A DNA stretch of 64,000 nt from Pohlia nutans (taxonomy: Eukaryota > Streptophyta > Bryopsida > Bryales > Mniaceae). A program made the translations under genes and the position numbers. The notes below the pieces were generated by a model. The model was given only the letters and a program-made list of their open reading frames with translations. It made no database searches and was not told where the DNA came from. Shown here piece after piece: positions 54,151-63,476 of this stretch. The stretch's first letter is position 1. Every line of letters starts with the position of its first letter. Where the stretch lies: NCBI GenBank assembly GCA_022496805.1, contig CM040093.1:6658213-6722212 (forward strand), written 5' to 3'.

Positions 54151-55130
54151 ACAGTGGGGTCCAACATGGAATGGCGTTTTTGGTTTCGCAGTGAGAAAAA
54201 TTTCAGTACTGCCAACTTTGAAAGCCTCCCGAGAGCTCAAATATTGGTATTTTACCACGAAAATTTTACCAAAGACTTATCTTTAAGTTAATTATATGTA
54301 TGCCAAATTTCAAGGCCAAAAGATTCACCCAAAAAAAGTTATTCAGAATCTACCAACATTGATAGCTGTGGAAATGTTTTCACTGCTGCCAACTTTGACA
54401 GCCTCCCAAAGATTGAATTAATTTTTTTTTTGCCATAAAATTCTAGGAAAAAAAACTTCTTTATGTTAATAACATATGATAAAAATTTCAAGGCCAAAAG
54501 ATTAATACAAAAAACGATATTAACAATCTACCAACATGTGTAGTTGTGGGAAACAATGGGGGAAACTACACACATTGGTAGATTGTAAATAATTTTCTTT
54601 GTATAGATTTTTTGACCTTGAAATTTGGCATGAATGATTTTGTCATAAAGAGCATGTTGTACCAAAAATTTCATGGTAAATAGACAATTTCTCAACCGTA
54701 GGGAGGGTGTCAAAGTTGGTAGCAAAGTTTCCCCCATTGTTTCCCACAACTACACATGTTGGTAGATTGTAAATATCTTTTTTGTATTAATCTTCTGGCC
54801 TTGAAATTTTTATCATATGTTATTAACATAAAGAAGTTCTTTTTCCAAGAATTTCATGGCAAAAAAAAATTAATTCAATCTTTGGGAGGTTGTCAAAGTT
54901 GGCAACAGTGAATAACTACCAATGTTGGTAGATTTTGAATAACGTTTTTTTGGTGAATCTTTTGGCCTTGAAATTTGGCATACATATAATTAACTTAAAG
55001 ATAAGTCTCTGGTAAAATTTTCGTGGTAAAATACCAATATTTGAGCTCTCGGGAGGCTTTCAAAGTTGGCAGTACTGAAATTTTTCTCACTGCGAAACCA
55101 AAAACGCCATTCTATGTTGGACCCCACTGT
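54151..55130. mobile_element. TA-flanked foldback (Tc1/mariner-like ends), 980 bp
   Basis: CAGTGGGGTCCAACATGGAA at the left meets TTCTATGTTGGACCCCACTG at the right, with TA on both sides. The arms are several hundred bases long (GAGAGCTCAAATATTGGTAT / ATACCAATATTTGAGCTCTC). An internal, partly repeated ACTACACATGTTGGTAGATT motif suggests rearrangement. It sits between the protease frame and the extra ORF, and truncates the 3' end of the protease frame. Confidence 0.85.
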
Positions 55131-56636
55131 ACAAGGAAATGAATGAATAGAGTGGGGGAGTAAAGAGAAGTGGAGTAGGGGGGTACGAACTAGGTTGGGA
55201 GGGTGGCGGCGCGTTAGGGTTGTATACTGCCGAACCTAGAGCTCGGTACGGTTTCTGCCTCGGTGATGCCGGGGTGGTCGGTTCGGTATGTCGTAGCGAC
55301 CGTTTCGGTGGTGGTTGTGCTGTTGTGGTGTCGTGTTCGGTAAACGAGGTCGGTTGTCGTATTGGGGTAGTAGATTGAGTCGAAGACGATATCGGTTTGG
55401 TAGCTGGGTACGACTTGGTATCCTGAATTGGTATGGTAGCAACTAGCATGTTGTCTTCCGTATGGGTTATGGTTGGGAAGGGGAGTTCTGTTGTGTTTCC
55501 CTGGTACCAGTCGTCAATGACCAATGTTCCAATCGGAAAGAGAAACTCTTCTGCTTGGAGTAGAATGAGTTTTTCGTTGTCGGTAGAGTCTTCCACGTAG
55601 TTATAGCAGACGAGAGCATCGGGAATCATGGTTTCAAAACCTAACGCCCGGTTAATCCGTACTGTTCGGGTGGTACCATTACCCATAATCTGTATGTTGT
55701 CGTGAGCCCAATCGTGAATGACTCGGGCGTCCCTGAGCCATGGTCTACCGAGCAACAATGTATACGCCGAATTGACATCTTTGCAAGAAATAACGGTGAG
55801 AATAATGATATAGGGAATACCGTGGATGAAGATCGTGATGTCCCTGAGTAAGCCCAGGGGTTGGACGAGGGAACTATCGGCCATCCGTAATTTAAAAGGT
55901 GCCGGTGTTGGGTTTGGTAGTCCAAGTCTTCGTCGCTCGATTTCGGTGATGACATTTACTCCCGATCCTCCATCCAACAGGACATCATGTAATTGATGAC
56001 TCCCAATTTTGGCTGAGATGATTGGTATGTGTCGGTCTATCGCTACTACCGAATGGACTGCCACTGTTGGTTCCTCGGTAACTGGGATATTTGTCGGATT
56101 TATCTGTTCGAGATGGCGGTGGAGGTGGTCGGTAATCTTAGGTGCTATAGTCATAAGGTTTTGTAGACTGACCTGGATGGTTTGTGATTGAATTTGTTGA
56201 AGGATAGTTTCGTATATATCCATGGTGCTGGTCGGAGCGGTTGGAGTGCCGTGGGGTGATGGTGACTCCAATGGCGAGAGGTCTTGTAGTTCACGGACCG
56301 TCCTGACCATTTCTTCGCGCAGTTGTTCTTCGTTCCGCCAATCCAGTGCCTTGGTCGGTCGAGGAGCTTCGGTAGGACTGTTTGAAATTACCGAGTCTGG
56401 AGGCTGTGTCTGGCTCCGAGTGCGATGACCCATGTGAGGGACATCTATAGTATGGACATCGGTGATGACTACCGAGGATCCTGATTGGGTAGGTAGTTTG
56501 CTTTGTATGGCTTTTTTAACATCCTCATCTAATAAAAGTGGACAACGATGTCTCGGATGTTCAAGGGATCTACATATATTGCATGGATATCGTTGTACCG
56601 GGGTTATACTACGAGAAGTATGTCGGTTTTTTGGTA
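55087..56636 (-). CDS. Retropepsin-like protease ORF of the LTR element
   Basis: The frame is open from just after a TAA at 56638-56640. It begins with a zinc knuckle CNICRSLEHPRHRC (C-x2-C-x4-H-x4-C) and runs through a first Met at 56433 to 55087. Residues about 130-260 after that Met show a retroviral-type aspartic protease: HDVLLDGGSGVNVI as the active-site loop (DGGSG in place of DTGA/DSGA, as in many plant Ty3-type elements), and LLGRPWLRD as the second hallmark. It overlaps the end of gag in a different frame (+1 relative to gag) across a run of six A (56627-56632). Its last residues are encoded by the inserted foldback element, so the original C-terminus is lost. Confidence 0.75.
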
Positions 56637-58295
56637 CTTACCGGAGATGATGCTGGCTGTGGTTGAATCTGATGGATGGAAGCCGTATCGGTTTTCTTCC
56701 CGTAGTCGCTGGTCGGGTTGCGGTAACAAATCCCCCATTCATGTCCCATACGACCGCAGCCGGTACACTTCAGGTTATGTCGGTGGTTGTCTCCGGTACT
56801 AGTCGGTGGTGTTTGTGGTTGGGATAGACCTTCTTCTGCTGTACGTGCCGAGTCCACCGCTTCGGAAAATGTGGCTCGTTGGAGTCTGACGGTGGCTACC
56901 TGCAGATATTCTAATAAGCCGGCGCGAAAATTTCTCAACATGAACATATCATCCGGAGGTACTGTTAGATTGTCCGCTAGTTGCTGGAGACATTCGGCGT
57001 AATCATCGACAGATTCCTTCGGTTGCTGGTTGATTGTTCGAAATTGGATATACGTTTGGTCGTCGGTTTTGATGGTTCGGTAGCGCTTTTTGAATGCGGT
57101 AAATACCTCCTGCATTGTATTAGTAGGATGTATCCGTCTATGGTATGCGAACCAATTCGACTCTTTCTTGGTGAGAGAATTACCGAATAATTCCAATTGG
57201 ACCATGTTTTCCGTTTCGCCATTTACTCTAATAGCAGCTTCAAACTTACGGCAATGTGTCTCGGGGCACTTACCGGTTTTATACTCAGGATACGGTACCG
57301 CTTTCCGAGCGATCGAGGTAGGGCGTCGGCCTGCGGGTTGAACACTTGGGTCGCTGCACTAGTAGAAATCTTGTCTTATGTGACGAGTCTTTAATGACTC
57401 AATGTCGGGAATGACAAGTCCATATTGACACAAAGTGGGACTTTGTGTCAATATGGACTTGTCATTCCCGACATTGAGTCATTAAAGACTAGTCACATAA
57501 GACAAGATTTCTACTAGTGCTGGCAGGTCGGTAGGTTGGGGTCGGTACTCCGGTTGCCATAATGCGGCGTGGTTGAGGAAAATTATAGGGACAGGAAATA
57601 GAAGGATGATTGGTATGGCCACAGATCGTGCAAAACCGACTAGGAGGTCTAGGACGAACCTGGTGGTAAGGTGGTGGAGGAGGATATCTAAAAGATTGCT
57701 GTTGTACCGGGTATTGTTGTCCTGGAATCGGTTGTGGGTGGACCGCTTGATGCATGACCGGGGTACGTCCATGATCTTAGCGATAATGGGGTAGGTGTAA
57801 TCTTGACGCAGCTAAGTCGAGATCCAATGGAGAAGTCGGTTCGAGAGCTGCGAGAAGTTCGTGATCCGTGGCGTCTTCTGGGGGGAGTTGTTGAAGTCGG
57901 TCTTGAATGGTTGAGGACTGTAGAAATGACTGGACACGAAACTGTTCGCGTTTTGCATCGGTAAGTTGTAAGTTCTCTCCGGTAGCTGCTGGGTAGTGAA
58001 GTACTGGATCGGAAGATGGCCTCGGCCAAGTGGATGAGTGGGGATGTCTTGCTGTTTGGAGTTCTCGCGGTGTCGGTAATTCGTCTTGTGTGAGTAAAGG
58101 TAGAGACCGTCTTGTCGGATGAGTTGCTGTGGAGGGAGCGCGGAACATCGGTGATGGTAGCAAATCTTGGACGCTCCGGTGCCTGCGAGTGTTGGAAATC
58201 GTGAGGGCCTCGAGGTCGATCTCGGGCGGTGGTCCTGCAGATCTAGTGTGGCGCCGGGCCATGGGAAAGTCTGGTCTATTAGAGCTTTTGGACAA
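56609..58295 (-). pseudogene. gag of the LTR element, interrupted
   Basis: Three pieces lie on the minus strand. An N-terminal part (58295-57777) ends at an in-frame TAA (57777-57779). After it the same frame continues, with a zinc knuckle CTICGHTNHPSISC, until the CACTA MITE at 57357-57519 stops it. After the MITE, 57205-56609 holds the capsid-like gag core (RTINQQPKESVDDYAECLQQ) and a second knuckle CTGCGRMGHEWGIC. Removing the MITE plus one 3-bp target copy (166 bases) brings the flanking parts into a single frame, so the MITE is a late disruption. A knuckle ahead of the gag core is unusual. Confidence 0.75.
57357..57519. mobile_element. CACTA MITE, almost perfect hairpin, CTG duplication
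   Basis: 163 bp, from CACTAGTAGAAATCTTGTC to GACAAGATTTCTACTAGTG. The two halves are nearly perfect complements (one clear mismatch, GACGAGTC against GACTAGTC), with a loop of a few bases. CTG flanks both sides (57354-57356 and 57520-57522). The near-perfect pairing means it is very recent or actively copied. Decayed sequences with the same end are at 22966 and 40684. Confidence 0.92.
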
Positions 58296-58417
58296 CCGGA
58301 CTGGAGAATATTGATAAGACAGAAAAAAGGCGTCGTGTCACACAGATGCTAGTTGCTAATAGAGTACCGGGATCGGTAACCGCTCTGTTGTGAAGTAATG
58401 GAGTTCTAGAATTCGAA

Positions 58418-58435
58418 CACTAGATGGTCGCCAAA
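58418..58435 (-). promoter_or_regulatory. Candidate primer-binding site
   Basis: Directly inside the 5' LTR the minus strand reads TTTGGCGACCATCTAG. A TGG start two bases from the LTR is normal for tRNA-primed elements; I cannot name the tRNA. Confidence 0.45.
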
Positions 58436-58839
58436 TGGTAGTTCCTCTTGGTAAAATACCTATTCGGTAATTAGTACCGAGAGTTTTAATGACTACCGAG
58501 AAGAAGAAAGCTAGCAGGCTGGACACTCGAACACTAAAGACTAGGTCGATTATCTCAGAACTAAGGTACAATAAGTTGATCAGACCCTATCAAGAATACA
58601 CAAAAAGACTGCTCGGTAGAAAAGAATCAATCTCACAAGAAATCAATCGTCTAGAAAAAATGAGGCGTGCCAATGGGGTTGGCTCTATTGCTTTTATACC
58701 ATAGTACAACCAGATTTGACAGTTAGGTCAGATCAATAAAAAGTGTCTCCTAGATCTACCTACTGGGGTAATTTGGAAAATTACCCAGGTAAGACTCAGA
58801 TCGGTAGCTCTACCGATAATTCCAAAATTACGGTTAACA
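58436..58839 (-). repeat. 5' LTR
   Basis: 404 bp, same ends as the 3' LTR, with five base differences seen (near positions 142, 187, two at about 300, and 386 of the LTR). Confidence 0.92.
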
Positions 58840-58844
58840 GTATA

Positions 58845-59193
58845 TTTACAAAATTGAACAAAATAATACCCTAAGCTTATGTATATTTTGTAAGCCCACC
58901 CCACAATTAATACCCCTTTTGTTCACTCACGTGGTTCCATACAGGATATTGTAGTCCACCCCCCGGGATTTAACTATACAATTAATACTAAATTAAACAA
59001 TGATTGTATACAATATTTACTTAAAACTCATAATGGATTTCTTTACAAAGTGAGAGCATGCCTATCTCTGAGGCTGGTACCCTTGTTTCCAAACCTCATA
59101 TACTAGATTTAAATTTTCCTAAAAAAATAAATTATCACCCTTCAAATGCTCTCATTCACAAAAAGTTACCAAATCAAATAGAAACCTTGATAT
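58845..59193. other. AT-rich flank without recognised feature
   Basis: No gene. A short GGCTGGTACCCTTGTTTCC and CCTCATATACTAGATTTAAA stretch near 59080-59120 is a remnant of the repeat seen at 18120-18160 and 33450. Confidence 0.35.
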
Positions 59194-59522
59194 TTAACCC
59201 CTAAACATACCGACCTTTTGAACAGAAGTAGATGCTAGCTTTAAAAATAGATATTAGCATGACTCAGATGTACATGAGATGTACATGAGAGGTTCATTGC
59301 AAACATAAAATTTACCCAACAAATTTGACATACTTGCATTTGCTGGCCTCTTCAATATTATCAACATCTCCTAATTACAAGAGATTTACTTTAATTGGTA
59401 GTGAACCTAATAGGCTTGCAAATATAACTTGGATGAAAGTCATCCGAGATTGTATCAGAAGTTACAAGGCTTTTCATTTGTTTGTGATCCAATTTCTGGA
59501 CACTAGGACCTTTAGAGATTAA
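59194..59522. mobile_element. TTAA-flanked MITE, sister of 29491-29820
   Basis: It starts TTAACCCCTAAACATACC and ends GGACCTTTAGAGATTAA. 329 bp, same interior order as the sister copy. It again shares its right TTAA with a neighbouring TTAA element. Confidence 0.8.
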
Positions 59523-59934
59523 CCCTTCAACGTCAAAGCAAGCCCCATGGGCTTATTTATGAAAGAATAATGAAGAAAAAAGTGGATTTTCTCAACCAAA
59601 TTTAAAATGGATTGGTGCTTTGAAAAGGTAATGAAAAAACGAGGCTAAATTTAGCAAATACGCCTGAACTAAACAAATGTGGAACAATCCACAATCAAAT
59701 GAAGGAATCGAGGAAAGGGGGGGAGCTATAATGCGGCAGCAGTTGTGGAGAGAGTAAAATTGATTAATTTAAAAAACAACAAAAACGCAGGCTAGCAGTG
59801 CCTGTTGGCCAGCGCAAAAGGAAGGCTGGCCGTTTTTTTTTTTTTCTAAATTTATTATTCATTCAGTTGTTGTAGACTTTTGGAGATGCTCCTCGAGTTG
59901 CCCTCCAAGGACCCTCTTGACGTTTAAGGGTTAA
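59519..59934. mobile_element. TTAA-flanked element, 416 bp
   Basis: It starts TTAACCCTTCAACGTCAAAG and ends CTTGACGTTTAAGGGTTAA. The interior has a TGGCCAGCGC / GGCTGGCCG pair and a poly-T. Non-coding. Confidence 0.75.
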
Positions 59935-60527
59935 AAAGAAATTTGAGGATCCCGATTACATATGGGAATGCCCTGATTTGTTTGCGTCAATGAATATCAT
60001 CCAATTCAAATTCTACATTCATCCAAATTTTTGTCGTCACCTTCGTCCCCTGACTCTAAATCCTCTCCATAGATGTTAATGCAAGTACTATTCACCCATG
60101 GTCCCTATTTTTGAAATTTCCATTTTGGGCGCTTTAGGGTCTTTTTATGGCTTTTTTTTACCAATTTGGAACCTATGGCCCCAATTTGGTTTAGGGGGAT
60201 CCCCTCGGGAATTTTAAACCCTTGGAAAAGGGGGTTAATTTTTAAGGTGGGCTCCTACATGCACAAAAATAGGGGGTAGGCTTTGTCCTCTTGCATTAAC
60301 ATTCCGGGGATTTAGGGCCGACTTCCATGTGGGGTGGGTGATCGGTGATCGGGCCGCAGAAGAGGGGAGCTCCACCGAATCGGTGAAAATCAGTGAAACT
60401 CAGGAGTCTAATTTTTACTTCCACCGAAATGGGTGGAGTATTGGTGACTGTTGAGACCTCGTTTCTTGTCTTCTACTGCCTTCCACCGGACCGATCCTCA
60501 CATGGAAGCTCGCCCTTAGAATCTTTC
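59935..60527. repeat. Decayed CTCTAAATCCCC-type element and flanks
   Basis: About 60050-60318 matches the 31086-31352 family (GACTCTAAATCC, GAAATTTCCATTTTGGGCGC, TTTTTAAGGTGGGC, GGGGATTTAGGG). The remainder, with several ACCGA/TCGGTG repeats at 60340-60500, is unassigned. Confidence 0.5.
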
Positions 60528-60766
60528 ACCTTCGTCTCCCTCCTATTTTGGGTTTGGTGCACTGCCATGTTCGATATCTTAGCAGAACAGAGTGTGTAGA
60601 CACTGGCTGTGCAGACTAGAGCTCCATGTATGGTTTGAATAAAGAATGTTTATGCTGTGATCCAGCCTCATATAAACAGTGTACTTCTTCAGCCTGCAAG
60701 CGCGATGGATTTCGCGACAACAGGCAGAAGAGAAGATTCCGCTCTAGCCTAAAAGCTGAAGTTAGA

Positions 60767-61168
60767 CTACAAGAATTTGCACAGCCACGCCTTCCAGCTG
60801 CTCATCACATTCACAACGGCAGCAGAGCTGTCCTGGTCCTCCTCAGGAATGGCACTGCAAGGCTGTGGACTGCGGAACTGATGGCGGAGTTGCGTGTGCA
60901 CGTCCAGCCTGCCGTCGGGTTTCTCCTGGATGGTGATGCGCTCGTAGTCGCAGCAGTCGTCGGAATTGAGGAACAACTGGTTGCCCGCGTCGCTCTTGTC
61001 CTGCACCAGAAACTCCTGGTACGTCCAGTTCACGTCGATCTGCATGCGGTACTCGCCGCCCACTTTGACGCTGGTGAGTTTGGCATAGCAGTGTCGGTTT
61101 CCCACTTTCATCGTCAGCCCTTGCTTTGTGGCGTTCACGATCACGGTGGTCACCTTCGTATCCATCAT
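60767..61168 (-). CDS. DUF7748-like small protein, copy D (inverted)
   Basis: 133 residues with the consensus residues Val36 and Trp48, intact tail WKAWLCKFL, and the RSPQPCSAIPEE spelling shared with copy A. The duplicated cassette spans about 60528-61575. It keeps the upstream region of copy A, including TATTTAA at 61349-61355 (minus) and the GTTTTAGGGTTTGGGGGAT stretch, so A and D share the longest 5' flank of the four. D is the only copy on the minus strand and the only one without the long repeat block downstream. Function unknown. Confidence 0.75.
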   Translation of the reverse strand: MMDTKVTTVIVNATKQGLTMKVGNRHCYAKLTSVKVGGEYRMQIDVNWTYQEFLVQDKSDAGNQLFLNSDDCCDYERITIQEKPDGRLDVHTQLRHQFRSPQPCSAIPEEDQDSSAAVVNVMSSWKAWLCKFL

Positions 61169-61587
61169 ACTGTACTACTATTTAGTCTTTGAGCGAGCTA
61201 GAAAGGGACCAGCACCTAATAAGTATTGTAATCCGGAAGTCAAATGTAATAATATTGTCTATCAATCGAGGTTCAAGTATCGTCTGTTTGAGAATGGTCA
61301 CTCCAGAAAGTGGATGTTCGTGTGATCAAATCCATTTGTCTGTGAAGGTTAAATAGTTATGGCGATGATTTGCGAGTGGCAGGAAACGCTGTATTGCGAG
61401 TTGTGGCAAGCACGTATCGTACCGACGCGGACCGACATCAATGTCTGCAGACACGATCCCCCAAACCCTAAAACAGGGCCACAGGGGCCCTCTGTCCAAG
61501 CGCGGTTCTCCGCGGCGGCAGCGTCAAGAAGCATCTGGGACATTTCCTTTTGGGAAAAGTAGGAATATGGCCTGATACCCATGAGGG

Positions 61588-62532
61588 CATTAGAGCAAGC
61601 CCAGCAGTTTTGATGAATTCATGGGTACAACGCCATTTTATCCCTTTAACGTCCCAATTCAACACTGTTTTCAAAGATGCGCTATAAAATGTTTGATGAA
61701 ACCCTAAATTGGAGTAGATGTACAAAGAAAACTTGTAAATGTCGATGTGAAGATCACATCTGTACGGTTGGATGCATCATATTTTTTATTAATATTTTTT
61801 ATTTAATTTTGAAAGGTTTTCTCTTGAAATTCAATTAAAAATCCCAAATCAACACAAAAAAATTTCAAAAAATTATAATGAAATTGGAATAACATGCCCT
61901 ATGAGATGGTATGGTTTCCATTATTTGATTCTACCTATTTTGGAAATCATGTTTGAGGTCTCACTTTTTGAACTAAGAATGAAACTTGACATCAACCGAT
62001 TGTGTTATTTTTCTAAAAATCATAGTAACCTATTTTGAAGATCCAAACCGTTCAAAGAATAGTCAACTTGCACAAGAACCAAGAGTAATTTTGGTGGATG
62101 AAAACTGTCCAATCTGGATGAGATCCGAACAGCTTCAATATGTTTGTCGTATAGTATATGGACGCTGGCGCGCTAAAGGGTTAAATTGGGGGAACATGAG
62201 CATAGGGGGAGGGGTTTGCATGCTTGTCCTAGCAGCACCCAATATTTTGTTGTATCCAACACCTTATTCCATGTTGTCAGAGCATTGTAAACTGCGCCCC
62301 ATTATGCTGTCAGTCAACTGCTAGCTGTTGGATCCCCCACAACTCTTAATTAAGTTTAGTGCAAGAAAAAAAGCACCTGCCAAGACAATAGTATTTGGCG
62401 TAGAGAAATCTAATTTAATGGCGTTGACCATCATTTTGGGGTTGGCATCACTGCTCCTGGGGCGAACAAGGGAGCAACTGCCCTTTATCTTCACATTGGG
62501 TCAACCAATTTACAGCTGTTGGGCATGCTCTT
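61588..62532. mobile_element. TIR element with TTAGAGCAAGCCCAGCAG ends
   Basis: TTAGAGCAAGCCCAGCAG at the left pairs with CTGTTGGGCATGCTCTTAGA at the right. It contains the nested TTAA element 61638-62184. Sister elements follow at 62683-63102 and 63101-63476. Confidence 0.65.
61638..62184. mobile_element. TTAA-type element, 547 bp
   Basis: The left end TTATCCCTTTAACGTCCC (TTAA decayed to TTAT) pairs with the right end GGCGCGCTAAAGGGTTAA. A partial copy is at 48494-48755. Non-coding. Confidence 0.7.
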
Positions 62533-62682
62533 AGAGTCGGTTTACACAATTTTTTATCCAAGCAGATGAGCAGCAAATGTTTTTTAAAACTGGCTCTATA
62601 CCAGGTTGGAGGATGGGGTAGGGGGCCTGGCAGTCTGCCACGGCTGCAGGAATCTTGTTTGTAGGAGCTTTTGGAAACATGC

Positions 62683-63102
62683 TCTTAGAGCATGCCCAGC
62701 AGCAGGTGTTTTTGAGGGACCAATACCAAGATTTGGTGTTGTCAGCTCCACTTGCTTTGAAGTCCAGTCCAACAACTACCCACTAATGCTAAAAAATAGT
62801 ATTTGGAGTCAAAATTTGAGGTTTTCCTGCCATCTACAGAAACTTTGGCGCAAGCAAATTACTCACACCAAGTAAGCATCTTTGCTCAATCAATAATTAG
62901 ATAATGAGCTTGAAGACTTCACCGGCTCATGCTTCAAGGCCATCAAGTTCTTTTCATAAAATCTTTTTTTAATAAGTTGCCTTGGTGTTCACGCAAGGAG
63001 TGTTGATGGGGTACTTTAAGTTTAACATTCCTTTAAATTAAAAATGACCCTCAAATTAATGTTTGGTGAACATATTTGGTCTAGAGCTGTTGGGCTTGCT
63101 CT
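62683..63102. mobile_element. TIR element with AGAGCATGCCCAGCAG ends
   Basis: TTAGAGCATGCCCAGCAG at the left and CTGTTGGGCTTGCTCTTAGA at the right; the last bases overlap the start of the next sister element. No coding frame with motifs. Confidence 0.6.
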
Positions 63103-63476
63103 TAGAGCATGCCCAACAATTGTTCATTGGGCAACAAGTTCACATGCAAGATAGTGTGTCAGAAGTGAAAATTTCCCAGCAACAACCACCAAGCGTGCGT
63201 AAAATAGAATGTATCAACCAATAGAGTACTACTACTTTAGTCACTACTTGGGAAAATCATAATGGCAGAGAATGAATTTACTAAACTTAACTTCATAAAG
63301 TAAGAACATGCTCTTGTCAGAGAATAGCACAAAATACTTGATGTGAGAACCACCATTTGCCATATTGACAATATTTGTTGTGCAAATATCAAACTCCACA
63401 CTATAAGACGTATTTAATCATCCAAAAATAGGTTTGGTGGGTGGAAAATGGCTACTGCTAGGCTTACTCTTATCAG
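63101..63476. mobile_element. Third sister TIR element (AGAGCATGCCCAACA end)
   Basis: It starts TTAGAGCATGCCCAACA. A degenerate matching end, CTGCTAGGCTTACTCTTATC, lies near 63454-63473. Decayed, non-coding. Confidence 0.45.

Larger units (their letters stand above)
51244..58844 (-). mobile_element. Young LTR retrotransposon lacking RT and integrase
   Basis: Two 404-bp LTRs (51249-51652 and 58436-58839) begin TGGTAG and end TTAACA. They differ at only 5 positions by my reading and are flanked by GTATA (51244-51248 and 58840-58844). The element reads on the minus strand: 5' LTR, gag, protease, extra 799-codon ORF, purine tract, 3' LTR. No reverse transcriptase, RNase H or integrase motif was seen in any frame, so it must rely on enzymes from another element, as TR-GAG/LARD-type elements do. 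Two DNA elements have since inserted (57357-57519 and 54151-55130). About 1.2 percent LTR divergence points to a recent insertion. Confidence 0.9.

Noticed and set aside
51244..58844. Reading the LTR element as a complete Ty3-type retrotransposon or virus relative
   Set aside because: No YxDD polymerase motif, RNase H, integrase HHCC/DDE or envelope-like frame was found on either strand. Only gag, protease and the extra ORF are supported.
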